This document shows, piece after piece, positions 26,826 to 35,416 of a stretch of 54,766 bases of DNA; the stretch's first letter is position 1; each line of letters opens with the position of its first letter. Origin of the DNA: DAOTTX01 sp034437515. Lineage in GTDB: Bacteria; Chloroflexota; Anaerolineae; Aggregatilineales; Phototrophicaceae. Below the pieces are notes generated by a model, which saw only the letters and a program-made list of their open reading frames with translations, searched no databases and had not been told where the DNA came from. A program made the position numbers and the translations under genes. The stretch is taken from assembly GCA_034437515.1 (NCBI GenBank), contig DAOTTX010000462.1, forward strand, positions 1 to 54,766. Direction: 5' to 3'.

Positions 26826-27812
26826 TTGTCCACACAAACACGCTTACTACAGCAGACCACCCAGAGCGAAGGCTTGAGCGATACAACAAAGGCTTATGGC
26901 GCGGTCTTCGTCGGGTTGATGGTCGCTTCTTTCGCCGCCGTGCTGATGCGAGCCGCGCTCGATGAAGGAATTCCCGCGATCTTAATCGCCGGGGCGCGTA
27001 TTTTTATCGCATGGCTGGTACTGACGCCGTTAGTCGCCTCACGCTATCGGGATGAACTGCGTAAGCTGCGCCGCCGTGATATTCTGCTGGCATCGGTGGC
27101 GGGGGTGGTGATGTGCCTGCACTTTGCGCTGATGGCCTTCTCGCTGATGTACGTCAAAGTGGCGATCAGTCAGGTGCTGGTCAACAGTATTCCGTTATGG
27201 GCGGCCCTGCTGGAAACATTCGTACTGCGGACGACTCTGCCCCGCCCGGTCTGGATCGGGCTGGCGCTGGCGGTCGCCGGCGGCACGTTGATCGCTTCGG
27301 CGAGTCTTGGTGGCGGCAGTACCTTAATCATCGCACCGGATGCGGTCGCCATCAGCGCCAACGGCAGCGGGAACCCTATGCTCGGTATCGGCCTGGCGCT
27401 TACCAGTGCGATCTTCGCGTCGATGTATCTCATCATCGGGCGCAAGGTTCGGGCGCGGCTGTCGTTGATTCCGTATGTGTGGATGCTTTACGGTAGCGGG
27501 GGTTTTGTCGGGATGACGGCGGTGCTGCTCACCGGGACGCCGGTCACCGGGCACTCGTCTTTAGGCATCCTATGGATTCTGCTGATCGCCTTCGGCCCAC
27601 AGTTGGTCTCTCATTCGGCCTTTAACTTCGCGCTGGCGCACATCCCGGCGACCATCGTTAGCATTTCGGGGCAATTCGTGACGGTGACCTCGGTCATCGT
27701 CGCCGCGTTGATCTTCTTTGAGTATCCCTCGCCGTTAGAAGTCGTCGGCATGGCGATGATTATGTTGGGCGTGGTCAGCGCCATTCTCGGTCAGCGACAG
27801 CGGGCTACTTGA
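26826..27812 (+). CDS. EamA/DMT family transporter
   Basis: About 328 residues from a TTG at 26826 with GGAAGGG 6 bases upstream; an in-frame ATG at 26769 would add 19 non-conserved residues without a ribosome site. Ten hydrophobic helices are arranged as two EamA repeats. The second repeat includes the typical FNFALAHIPATIVSI and FFEYPSPLEVVGMAMIMLGV segments. The family moves small metabolites such as amino acids or nucleosides; substrate unknown. Its 3' end overlaps the convergent monooxygenase gene by 8 bases. Confidence 0.9.
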   Translation: MSTQTRLLQQTTQSEGLSDTTKAYGAVFVGLMVASFAAVLMRAALDEGIPAILIAGARIFIAWLVLTPLVASRYRDELRKLRRRDILLASVAGVVMCLHFALMAFSLMYVKVAISQVLVNSIPLWAALLETFVLRTTLPRPVWIGLALAVAGGTLIASASLGGGSTLIIAPDAVAISANGSGNPMLGIGLALTSAIFASMYLIIGRKVRARLSLIPYVWMLYGSGGFVGMTAVLLTGTPVTGHSSLGILWILLIAFGPQLVSHSAFNFALAHIPATIVSISGQFVTVTSVIVAALIFFEYPSPLEVVGMAMIMLGVVSAILGQRQRAT

Positions 27813-29283
27813 ACTCCATCGTGCCATCGTCGAGACGACCGAAGCGTGTGATCGCCAGGTCAAACAGGTAATTCTGATAGAGCTTCCACGGGCGTTTAGA
27901 CCCCTGGCTCGGTAAAGATTCTAGCGCCCGCTGCACGTAACCGGAGCTAAAATCGACGATGGGTTCTTCACTCAGTGTGGAGTCGCTGCGGCGGGGAGTG
28001 GCCTGCCGGTAGCCGTGCGCGTCCATATAGTTGAGTAAACGCGCTATGTACTCCGAGGTCAGCTCACACTTGAGCGTCCACGAGGCGTTGGTATAGCCGA
28101 ACGCCGACGCCATATTCGGGATGTCGCTGTACATCATGCCTTTGTAACCCACCGTCTTCGACAGATCGACCTGCTCACCATCGACAAAAAGTTCGACGCC
28201 CTTCATCAACTTCATCACCAACCCGGTCGCGGTGACGATGATGTCGGCACGCAGTTCTTCGCCCGATTGCAACTTCACCCCGGTCGGCGTAAAAGCCTCG
28301 ATGTGGTCGGTGACGATACCGGCCTTACCGCTGCGGATGCTCTTGAACAGGTCGGCATCCGGCACCAGGCACAACCGTTGATCCCAGGGGTTATAAGGCG
28401 GCGTAAAGTGCTTATCGACATCGTAATCATCGCCGAGTTCATCGCGCACGCCCTTTTTAATCATGCGTTTCATCGCGCCGGGCCACCAGCGTGATAGATA
28501 GTAAAACACCAGATTGAGCAAGATCAGCTTCCAACGGGTGAAAGTGTAGGCCACGCGCTCCGGCAGCTTGCGCCGCATCCAGTTTGCCAGCGCGTCCTCG
28601 GACGGTTGCGCGACGATGTAGGTCGGCGTGCGCTGCAACATGGTGACGTGGGCAGCCTCGTCCGCCATCGCGGGAACGAGGGTAACAGCGGTTGCGCCGC
28701 TGCCGATGACGATCACCGCTTTATCGCTGTAATCGAGGTCTTGCGGCCAGTGCTGCGGGTGGACGATGCGCCCTTGATAATCATCGAAACCGGGCCAATC
28801 CGGGGTGTAGCCCTGGTCATAATCATAGTAGCCGGTACACATGTAGAGGAAGTTGCAGGTCAATTGCAGCGGTTCGCGTTCAGCGCCGCGTTCGACATCG
28901 ACCGTCCACTGCGCCGCCTCCGATGACCACGACGCGCGGCACAGGCGATGGTCAAAGCGGATTTTCTGGTCGATGTTGTATTCAGCGGCGGTTTCACAGA
29001 TGTATTGCAGGATCGATGGGCCGTCGGCGATGGCCTTATCGCTGTGCCAGGGGCGGAAGCGATAGCCCAGCGTGTACATATCTGAATCCGAGCGCACACC
29101 GGGGTAACGAAACAGATCCCAGGTGCCACCGATGGCCTCTCGCGCTTCCAGAATGGCGTAAGACTTATCCGGGCATTGGGTCTGCATGTAATATCCGGCG
29201 CTGATGCCCGAAAGCCCGGCTCCGACAATCAAAATGTCGATATGTTCGCTGGTCATCTGGTCGTCACTCTCGCTGCTTTTCAT
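27805..29283 (-). CDS. Flavin-containing (Baeyer-Villiger-type) monooxygenase
   Basis: 492 residues. The FAD-binding Rossmann motif is at the N-terminus (VGAGLSGISAGYYM). A second nucleotide motif for NADPH is VIGSGATAVTLVPA near residue 190. Between them lies the Baeyer-Villiger fingerprint as YQGRIVHPQHWP, with Tyr replacing the first Phe. The typical YPGVRSDSDMYTLGYRF segment of this subgroup is present. Such enzymes oxygenate ketones, sulfides or amines; the substrate is unknown. An ATG at 29256 is an alternative start. Confidence 0.91.
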   Translation of the reverse strand: MKSSESDDQMTSEHIDILIVGAGLSGISAGYYMQTQCPDKSYAILEAREAIGGTWDLFRYPGVRSDSDMYTLGYRFRPWHSDKAIADGPSILQYICETAAEYNIDQKIRFDHRLCRASWSSEAAQWTVDVERGAEREPLQLTCNFLYMCTGYYDYDQGYTPDWPGFDDYQGRIVHPQHWPQDLDYSDKAVIVIGSGATAVTLVPAMADEAAHVTMLQRTPTYIVAQPSEDALANWMRRKLPERVAYTFTRWKLILLNLVFYYLSRWWPGAMKRMIKKGVRDELGDDYDVDKHFTPPYNPWDQRLCLVPDADLFKSIRSGKAGIVTDHIEAFTPTGVKLQSGEELRADIIVTATGLVMKLMKGVELFVDGEQVDLSKTVGYKGMMYSDIPNMASAFGYTNASWTLKCELTSEYIARLLNYMDAHGYRQATPRRSDSTLSEEPIVDFSSGYVQRALESLPSQGSKRPWKLYQNYLFDLAITRFGRLDDGTMEFK

Positions 29284-29307
29284 GATGATCTCAATGTACC
29301 ATCCCGC

Positions 29308-29643
29308 CTAGCGTTTGTCACCCTCACCCCGGATCTTGCCACGCTCCAACCGAGAAAACAACTTGTCCAAATTGGCCTCAGCGACCTCTTCCAGCGTCAG
29401 GTCGAGGTTGGTGCAGATCTGCGTGAGATACCACAGCACATCGCCGAGTTCGGCCTTGAGCGCCTCCCGGTCGGCCTCGCCGACCACGCCGCCCTTATCA
29501 CGGAACAGCTTCTTGATCTTCCCGGCCACCTCTCCGGCCTCGTTGACCAGACCCAGAGTCGGATACACAATCGGATCGTTAGTCTCAATATCGCTGTAGG
29601 TCTTGCGCGATTGTTCTTGATACTTGCCGTACTTGGTTTGCAT
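29308..29643 (-). CDS. MazG-like nucleotide pyrophosphohydrolase
   Basis: 111 residues behind AAGGA. Four-helix MazG fold with the metal-binding ExxE and ExxD motifs: EAGEVAGKIKK and ELGDVLWYL. The family hydrolyses (d)NTPs to monophosphates, cleaning the nucleotide pool. Single-domain, so closest to the phage/RS21-C6-like group rather than full-length MazG. It lies 52 bases after NurA on the same strand, which could link nucleotide-pool and DNA-end functions, but the pairing may be accidental. Confidence 0.9.
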   Translation of the reverse strand: MQTKYGKYQEQSRKTYSDIETNDPIVYPTLGLVNEAGEVAGKIKKLFRDKGGVVGEADREALKAELGDVLWYLTQICTNLDLTLEEVAEANLDKLFSRLERGKIRGEGDKR

Positions 29644-29695
29644 TGTTGTCCTTTTGAGTCATACGCCGGGCGTTTTCAACGCTCGGCTCGGCAGA

Positions 29696-30973
29696 TTAAA
29701 ACGGATGATCCTGCGGCAAGTCAGTACGGGGTTCGTAGTTACGCCGGTCGCTACGGGCCAGTTCCTTGCCGCGCACCTTCGCCGCGCTCCCCACCGGGCC
29801 GATGCCCTTACGCCGCAATTCGATGTTAATCAGTTCGTCGAGCTTGCGCTTGTCCTTGCCGCTGACGTAAGCCAGTTCGTCAGCGCGGGTGAGCGCATAG
29901 GGGTAAGGGTTGCGCCCCTGCATGGTGCATTGTTGCAGCAACAGCGCGTGCAGTTCATCGACGGCGGTTTTGTCCCGCGCCACCCACATCGGAAGATCGA
30001 CACGCGCCACCACCGACCGTGCGCTATCCCCCACTTTGACGTAAAAGAACGCGATTTCGTAACTTTCCCCACGATCTTTGTACTCTAAGTTGCGCGGGGA
30101 ATTCTGCACCATCAATGCGGAGCGTTCGCCCGGTCGTAACAGGACGCTGAACAGATGCCGGTCACGCAGCCCTTCCAGGTCGCCGCCGATGGAGAGCTTA
30201 CGCTCGTTCTGCTTGATGTCCTGTTCATCACGCAGGCTCATCAGATACAGCAGACGTAATACCGTGCTGCTGCGCGGATTATCCACATACCCGGCGAGCG
30301 TCATGCGAGTGCCGTTAGCCTGCACATCGTAGAGTGTTTGCATCGCGCCCCAATAATCTTTCAGCAGTTGATCCGCACCGGTGATGTCAGCATTGGCCCA
30401 GAACATGAGGGTATTGTCGTAGAGCGCAACCAGCGAATGATCGACCTCGTGCCGCAGCTCCCACGCTTTCTCCGCAAGGTGGCGCATCTCCGCGACGGTG
30501 CGCCGCGCATCGACCGTGCGGTTACTGATGACGCGCTGGCTGCGGTCGTGAACGTGGTCTTTGTGGAAGGCCAGCACCGGCACGGTGATCTGTTGCGGCA
30601 GATGATCCAGGCCGCAGTGATAAATAAACATGCCGATGTTGATGACGTAAAAATGCACCGGGGCGCGGTCATCCGGGTAAATCTGCGAACCGTCCGCCGC
30701 GATGATAGTCGCCCGGTCGGGCGGCTGTGGCGCGGTGAAGGTCTGGTTGATCGGTTCGGTATAGGGGGCATCCAGCGGAGCCGCGCCGCGATAACCGCTG
30801 ATGTCCGATTGGCGCACCAACTGGATCCGCTCGTTGATCGCGTCGAGGTCGCTTGCTTCACGGTAGCGTTGCCGGGCAATTTGTAGACGTTCGTTCGTGT
30901 CGAAGTCGAGTTTTTCGACCATCGCACCGAGCCTGGTCACCTGCTCCACCAGCTTGTTAAATTCAAGTGCCAT
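29696..30973 (-). CDS. nurA: NurA-domain nuclease
   Basis: 425 residues with an N-terminal coiled region and a NurA domain. The metal-binding Asp of the first strand is seen in IIAADGSQIYPDD and a second acidic site in LVALYDNTLMFW. NurA is a 5'-3' exonuclease and single-strand endonuclease that normally works with the HerA translocase in DNA-end resection. No herA is in the window, so the partner would have to be encoded elsewhere or the protein acts alone. Confidence 0.88.
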   Translation of the reverse strand: MALEFNKLVEQVTRLGAMVEKLDFDTNERLQIARQRYREASDLDAINERIQLVRQSDISGYRGAAPLDAPYTEPINQTFTAPQPPDRATIIAADGSQIYPDDRAPVHFYVINIGMFIYHCGLDHLPQQITVPVLAFHKDHVHDRSQRVISNRTVDARRTVAEMRHLAEKAWELRHEVDHSLVALYDNTLMFWANADITGADQLLKDYWGAMQTLYDVQANGTRMTLAGYVDNPRSSTVLRLLYLMSLRDEQDIKQNERKLSIGGDLEGLRDRHLFSVLLRPGERSALMVQNSPRNLEYKDRGESYEIAFFYVKVGDSARSVVARVDLPMWVARDKTAVDELHALLLQQCTMQGRNPYPYALTRADELAYVSGKDKRKLDELINIELRRKGIGPVGSAAKVRGKELARSDRRNYEPRTDLPQDHPF

Positions 30974-31037
30974 CGTTTGTTCTCCGTCTGCCCTGTTCAG
31001 CCGACATTATCGAACAAATGAGTGCCGCGTGCAAGGA

Positions 31038-32672
31038 TTAGCGGGTGATCTCCACGACGACACCCGCTTGCGCCCAATCGTAAAGCAATTGGACGTTGGT
31101 ATCACTCAGCAGGATGCAGCCGTAAGTCACGCGGGTGCCCAGGCTGTTGGCCCACAGCAGTTGACCGCCGCCGCGTGTCGGGAAGCCGTGAAAGCCGTTG
31201 GTGAAATCCGAGTTGGGCACGGGCTGGTAGACCCCCATGAAATTCGGCATGTAGAGATCCCAATTAGATGCATAGGCGTTGGGCACATGGGAGACGATCT
31301 GATAAACACCGGGCCAGGTCGGGCTGTCGTTGATGCCCGTGCTGGCAGGCCAATCCCATTTGAGCGCCCCGTTTTCGTAGACGCGGGTACGCTGCTCACT
31401 GATGCTCACCTCGATGCGCTTTTCCGGCGCGACGGCATACGGCAGGAAGTTATCCGGCGAGGGGATGGTGATCTGCTGCCCGACGCTGAGCGCCTCGATG
31501 CCGCCGTTAGCCTGCTGCACCCAGGGATAGGGCACGCCATAATCCCAGGCGATGCTGATGATGGTTTCACCTGATTGCACGCTATGTACGCGGTCGTTGT
31601 GATACACGCGGACGGTCGGCGGCAGCGTCTCGGCGTCGATGGCATCCATGATTTGCGTGACGGCCTCGTCGTAGTCAAGGTAGCGCGTCTCGTCAAAAAC
31701 GGTCGCTCGGTCTTCTAAAAACGCCCGGATGGTCGCCGGGTCGGTCGTCAGAGTGAGGCGGTCGCCCTCGGCGCTGGCCCGCAGCCCTTCCGCCCAAGCC
31801 TGCGGGGAGAGCGTCCAGTCCGCGATGTCACCCGTGACCGGGTCGTACACGCGCACGTTCAGCGGATTGGCAAGGATACGCTGCGCTTCCGCCACCAACG
31901 CGGACGAGTCCGTGATGCTGGGCTGCACATTGACCATGACCAGATCGACCACGCCATCGTTAAGCGTGTCCCCCGCGAGGATGCGCTCGGCGGTCGCCTC
32001 CAGGTTGAGGCTCCGGCCTGCCCGCGGTGGTGTGACGACGACCGTGCCACTTTCCAGCCGGATACCGGCGTTCTGTGCTGGGATGCGTACTTGATCGGCA
32101 GTGATTTGTAGACCGGCGGTTAAGGCGCTAGGATTGATGTCAATGATCGGCTCGACCGCTGCCGTGCCGAACAGCGCCCCCAACAGATTCCCGGCACCGC
32201 GCCCCTGTGCGTGGGCAGCGGCGGCGGTGTCGCCAGCATCCATCGTGATGCCCAGCCGGTCGGGAGCCATTGTCCAGGTGCGCTCGCCGTCACGCAGGGT
32301 GAGCGCGTCCCATTCGGCAGCGAGGACGGCCCGCGCTTCCGCCTGTGACAACCCACCGACGTCAATCCCGGCGACCCGCACCCCCGGCAGCATACCGCTC
32401 CCGTACACCACCAGGCCAAACGCGCTGACGAGCGCACACGCCATCAACAGCAAGCCGACTCCGGCGATCACCAACCACCAAATCCCCTGGCCGCTGCTGC
32501 GTTGCGGTCGCTTGGCAGGCAACGACGGCACGACCACCGCGACCCCGCGCACGGTCGGTTGGGGCGGCGGGTGGTAACGCAGCGGAGCGTTTGGCACGGT
32601 CGCCTGTGAAACCGGCTGTGAGGGCAAGGTGCGCATGGCGCGTCTGGGTTTGTGTTGGTGGGTTTCCTGCAT
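31038..32672 (-). CDS. Membrane-anchored L,D-transpeptidase (YkuD) with LysM and PG-binding-4 domains
   Basis: About 544 residues from the ATG at 32672; the frame is open to 32747 but that extension is basic and poorly supported. A Pro-rich cytoplasmic segment precedes one transmembrane helix (WWLVIAGVGLLLMACALVSA). Then come a VanW-associated PG_binding_4-like region, a LysM module (HSVQSGETIISIAWDYGVPY) and a YkuD domain. The catalytic Cys is in RVTYGCILLSD, where most relatives have (S/T)HGC. The upstream His in FHGFPT is present. It would cross-link or modify peptidoglycan outside the membrane if active. Confidence 0.88.
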   Translation of the reverse strand: MQETHQHKPRRAMRTLPSQPVSQATVPNAPLRYHPPPQPTVRGVAVVVPSLPAKRPQRSSGQGIWWLVIAGVGLLLMACALVSAFGLVVYGSGMLPGVRVAGIDVGGLSQAEARAVLAAEWDALTLRDGERTWTMAPDRLGITMDAGDTAAAAHAQGRGAGNLLGALFGTAAVEPIIDINPSALTAGLQITADQVRIPAQNAGIRLESGTVVVTPPRAGRSLNLEATAERILAGDTLNDGVVDLVMVNVQPSITDSSALVAEAQRILANPLNVRVYDPVTGDIADWTLSPQAWAEGLRASAEGDRLTLTTDPATIRAFLEDRATVFDETRYLDYDEAVTQIMDAIDAETLPPTVRVYHNDRVHSVQSGETIISIAWDYGVPYPWVQQANGGIEALSVGQQITIPSPDNFLPYAVAPEKRIEVSISEQRTRVYENGALKWDWPASTGINDSPTWPGVYQIVSHVPNAYASNWDLYMPNFMGVYQPVPNSDFTNGFHGFPTRGGGQLLWANSLGTRVTYGCILLSDTNVQLLYDWAQAGVVVEITR

Positions 32673-32840
32673 GGACTTACGCTTTCTGGTGGGGTCGGCC
32701 TGTATATTTACCCTCATTATAAGATGAAATGCAGGCCACCAGCACACCCACCGAATGGGCGTGCGTTCAGCGTAGGGTGAGCGTGGGCTGATTCAAATCT
32801 GCTTCAAACCGCCGCCGTATTGAAAGCTGACAATCAAAGA

Positions 32841-33863
32841 CTAATGCCGTAGTGCTTTGATCTTCGCCTCGACTTCGGCCCGGTCGTCCCCGCCGAGGTC
32901 GAGATACCTGCGGTAATCAGCGACCGCCCCCATCGTGTCGTCGGTGTGTTCACGCACGGCGGCACGCTTGCGGTAGCCTTCGGTGTTCTCCCGGTCTAGA
33001 TAGAGCGCACTATCGTAGTCATCAAGCGCGGGTGTATATTTTTCTCGTGCCGCATAAACGTCACCGCGATTGAGCAGTGTCCCGGCGTTCTGTGGGTCGA
33101 GGTCGAGCGCCCGGTTGAAGTCTGCCAGCGCCCGGTCATAGTTCCCCTGTTCCTTATGAACTGTGCCGCGATTGTTATAGGCCACGGTAGACTTGGGCTT
33201 GGCGTCGATGGCGCGGGTAAAATCGGCGATTGCTTTTTCCGGCTCACCTTTGAAGTAATACATCAACCCGCGATTGACGTAATTATCGGTGTCGGTCGAG
33301 CGCAGGTTGAGCAGCGTGTCATAATCACGAATAGCCGCATCCCATTTTTGCGCCTGATAGTGAAGCTGCGCCCGCAGTTCGTAGGCCGGGGCGTACTGCG
33401 CATCGGTGGAAATCACCCGATTGAGGAAATTGAGCGCCGCGTCGTCGTCGCCGCGCTGCTTGAATTCTAACGCCTGCTGGTAGAGCGCCTTCGCGTTCTG
33501 TGCGCCTTCGACGGGTTTAGGGCTAGTCCCTTGCGTCGGCGGGACGGGTGTGCTACCGCCCTGCAACGGATGCCGCCGCCCGCTTTCGATCCATTGCGCG
33601 GCGATGTAGGGATCAATGCGATAGGCGGACTCGTAGTCTCGCTTTGCGCCTTCGAGGTCACCTTGCTGCCGCCGTGCATGTCCCCGGTTGATGTAAGCCA
33701 TCACATGCTGTGAATTGATCTCCAATGCTTCGGTGAACAGTTCGACGGCTTTTTCCAGATTACCCTGCTGACGTTGGTACATCGCCTGACGGAAAAGCAA
33801 ATCCGCTTCCGCACTGGAATTAAATGTTTTCAGCTTGTCCTGTATCCACTTCAAAAAGCCCAT
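32841..33863 (-). CDS. TPR repeat protein
   Basis: 340 residues built almost wholly of 34-residue tetratricopeptide repeats. At least seven are visible, with the typical W/Y-N-G-Y-A-F-P pattern (for example AYNNRGTVHKEQGNYDRALA, TLLNRGDVYAAREKYTPALD). A low-complexity Pro/Gly spacer with PVPPTQGTSPKPVEG lies near residues 105-120. No signal peptide or transmembrane helix, so cytoplasmic. It is probably a protein-interaction scaffold. Partners cannot be told from context. Confidence 0.9.
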   Translation of the reverse strand: MGFLKWIQDKLKTFNSSAEADLLFRQAMYQRQQGNLEKAVELFTEALEINSQHVMAYINRGHARRQQGDLEGAKRDYESAYRIDPYIAAQWIESGRRHPLQGGSTPVPPTQGTSPKPVEGAQNAKALYQQALEFKQRGDDDAALNFLNRVISTDAQYAPAYELRAQLHYQAQKWDAAIRDYDTLLNLRSTDTDNYVNRGLMYYFKGEPEKAIADFTRAIDAKPKSTVAYNNRGTVHKEQGNYDRALADFNRALDLDPQNAGTLLNRGDVYAAREKYTPALDDYDSALYLDRENTEGYRKRAAVREHTDDTMGAVADYRRYLDLGGDDRAEVEAKIKALRH

Positions 33864-33959
33864 CAGCTTAGCCCCCTCTCAATTGCATGAGTAAAGATTT
33901 TAGAACCATTATATCTTTTCACTTTGGGGGGGTGTCAACCATTAGAGGCACCCATGCCG

Positions 33960-34068
33960 GGGCAATCGCATTTGGAGAAACAGGAGCACACGTGAGTGCT
34001 TCCCTGCAAGGGGCAGACTGGTGTGTCTGCCCACAACAGATTGCACAAAATATCATATGTGATTGTCC
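33960..34068 (+). mobile_element. MITE-like element, copy 1
   Basis: A 109-base non-coding unit with terminal inverted repeats: GGGCAATCGCA at the left and the complement of GGACAATCACA at the right. It holds an internal 8-bp hairpin GGGCAGAC/GTCTGCCC. It matches the inverted copy at 54580-54705 along its length. The flanks carry an imperfect 9-base direct repeat (CACCCATGC at 33949, CACCCGTGC at 34072), possibly an old target duplication. No transposase is encoded. Confidence 0.75.
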
Positions 34069-34106
34069 TCGCACCCGTGCAGGATGCCTCTCCGTATAAC
34101 AGGTGG

Positions 34107-35183
34107 CTACGTCCCCGCCGGCACGACGTTTAAGTCTCCCTCGATGATGTCAATATACGGTGCATACACCCAGCCGACGGTATCCTTCCAGACGGTCTTG
34201 TACCAGAAGCCATCCGGCGTGCGCCCGACGATGGGCAAGAACGCGCCCCAGGTGATACGTCCGATCTGCCGGGTGCCGATGCTCGGCCCCTCACGCAGAC
34301 GTAAACCGGCCTGTGCCTGTCCGCGTACACCAAAATCCGGCTGACCGGCGAGGCCGAGGATGGTGTTTCCACTGATGACCGGCGGGTTAAACTCGTTGCC
34401 GTCGATGAACAGATAATAACCCCAGGCCCAGCCCTGATACCCGGAAAGCTGGAGCAAGAACCAACGGGCATCGGCGTCACGCCCGACGATGGCATACGTC
34501 TGCCCACGCAGCACCCGCCCGATGCGGTTGCCACCCAGGGAGGGCGCATCACGGGTATTGAGCACCGCCGCACGGATCACGGTTGCGGTGATCGCACCCG
34601 GTGGGATGGGCGGTAGCGGGGTGATAGTGGCGGTCGGTGAGGGCAGCGGGGTAAAAGTTGGGCCACCCGGCACGCTGCCGGTCGCGGAAATCTGGAATTG
34701 TAAGAAGGCCGGGCCTGCAAATTCGATGAACCGCAGTTCGATGTTATACGTCCCGGCGATCGGTACCGGATACGTGACTTCCTGCCCGGTGTTGGGCTGC
34801 GTGATGTTGAGAATCTGCTGCCCATTGACGCGCACTTCCAGCCGGTCATCGGCGAAGGCACGGAAGACCACGTTACCGGCGTTCAATGTGCGTGCCGTGC
34901 GAATGATCGCCGAGAAGTTATCCGGGTTGACACCGGCAGGTTGCGCGTTGGTGCCAAAGTTAAGGCTGGCGATCTGGGCATCGGTATAGGTGGTCTGCGC
35001 GGCGACCGCACCAGTAAAATCTGTATTGTTATAAAATTCGGCCTGCCAGGTAGAGGAATTCACCACCGGCGGTCCTTGTGTAAAGGGCGGTTGTGCATTG
35101 CTGACGGCGTTGCTGCTCAGCATGAGGCTTGTCAGTATCCCTGCGAGCAGCAAACCACACAGCAGAAGGATTCGTTTCGACAT
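34107..35183 (-). CDS. Secreted PA14-like and double SH3-domain protein
   Basis: About 358 residues from the ATG at 35183, which has AGGAG 7 bases upstream; the frame extends further but without support. A signal peptide is present (MSKRILLLCGLLLAGILTS, cleaved near SNAQ). A PA14-like beta-sandwich follows (WQAEFYNNTDFTG ... FRAFADDRLEVRVNGQQIL), then a short Pro/Thr linker. Two bacterial SH3 domains end the protein (LNTRDAPSLGGNRIGRVLRG and LRLREGPSIGTRQIGRI). It probably binds glycans or wall peptides outside the cell. No catalytic motif seen. Confidence 0.87.
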   Translation of the reverse strand: MSKRILLLCGLLLAGILTSLMLSSNAVSNAQPPFTQGPPVVNSSTWQAEFYNNTDFTGAVAAQTTYTDAQIASLNFGTNAQPAGVNPDNFSAIIRTARTLNAGNVVFRAFADDRLEVRVNGQQILNITQPNTGQEVTYPVPIAGTYNIELRFIEFAGPAFLQFQISATGSVPGGPTFTPLPSPTATITPLPPIPPGAITATVIRAAVLNTRDAPSLGGNRIGRVLRGQTYAIVGRDADARWFLLQLSGYQGWAWGYYLFIDGNEFNPPVISGNTILGLAGQPDFGVRGQAQAGLRLREGPSIGTRQIGRITWGAFLPIVGRTPDGFWYKTVWKDTVGWVYAPYIDIIEGDLNVVPAGT

Positions 35184-35416
35184 GAGATCTCCTAAAGATG
35201 AAAATGCGTCTCTTCCGATTATAGCGGCACGTCGCAAAATTTGCCGCCTATGTAGGCTGATCGGTGGTTTCCTTGAGCTTACGCGAAGCATTGAGCTAAC
35301 GTCAAGAAGACGTGGGTACTACGTTGGGCTAGCGCGTTGTAATCTCCCGGTGAAATGTCTACCATATTTATTGTAACTTCATTTTTGGATCTGTACCCTG
35401 GGACGATTAGCGCCGA

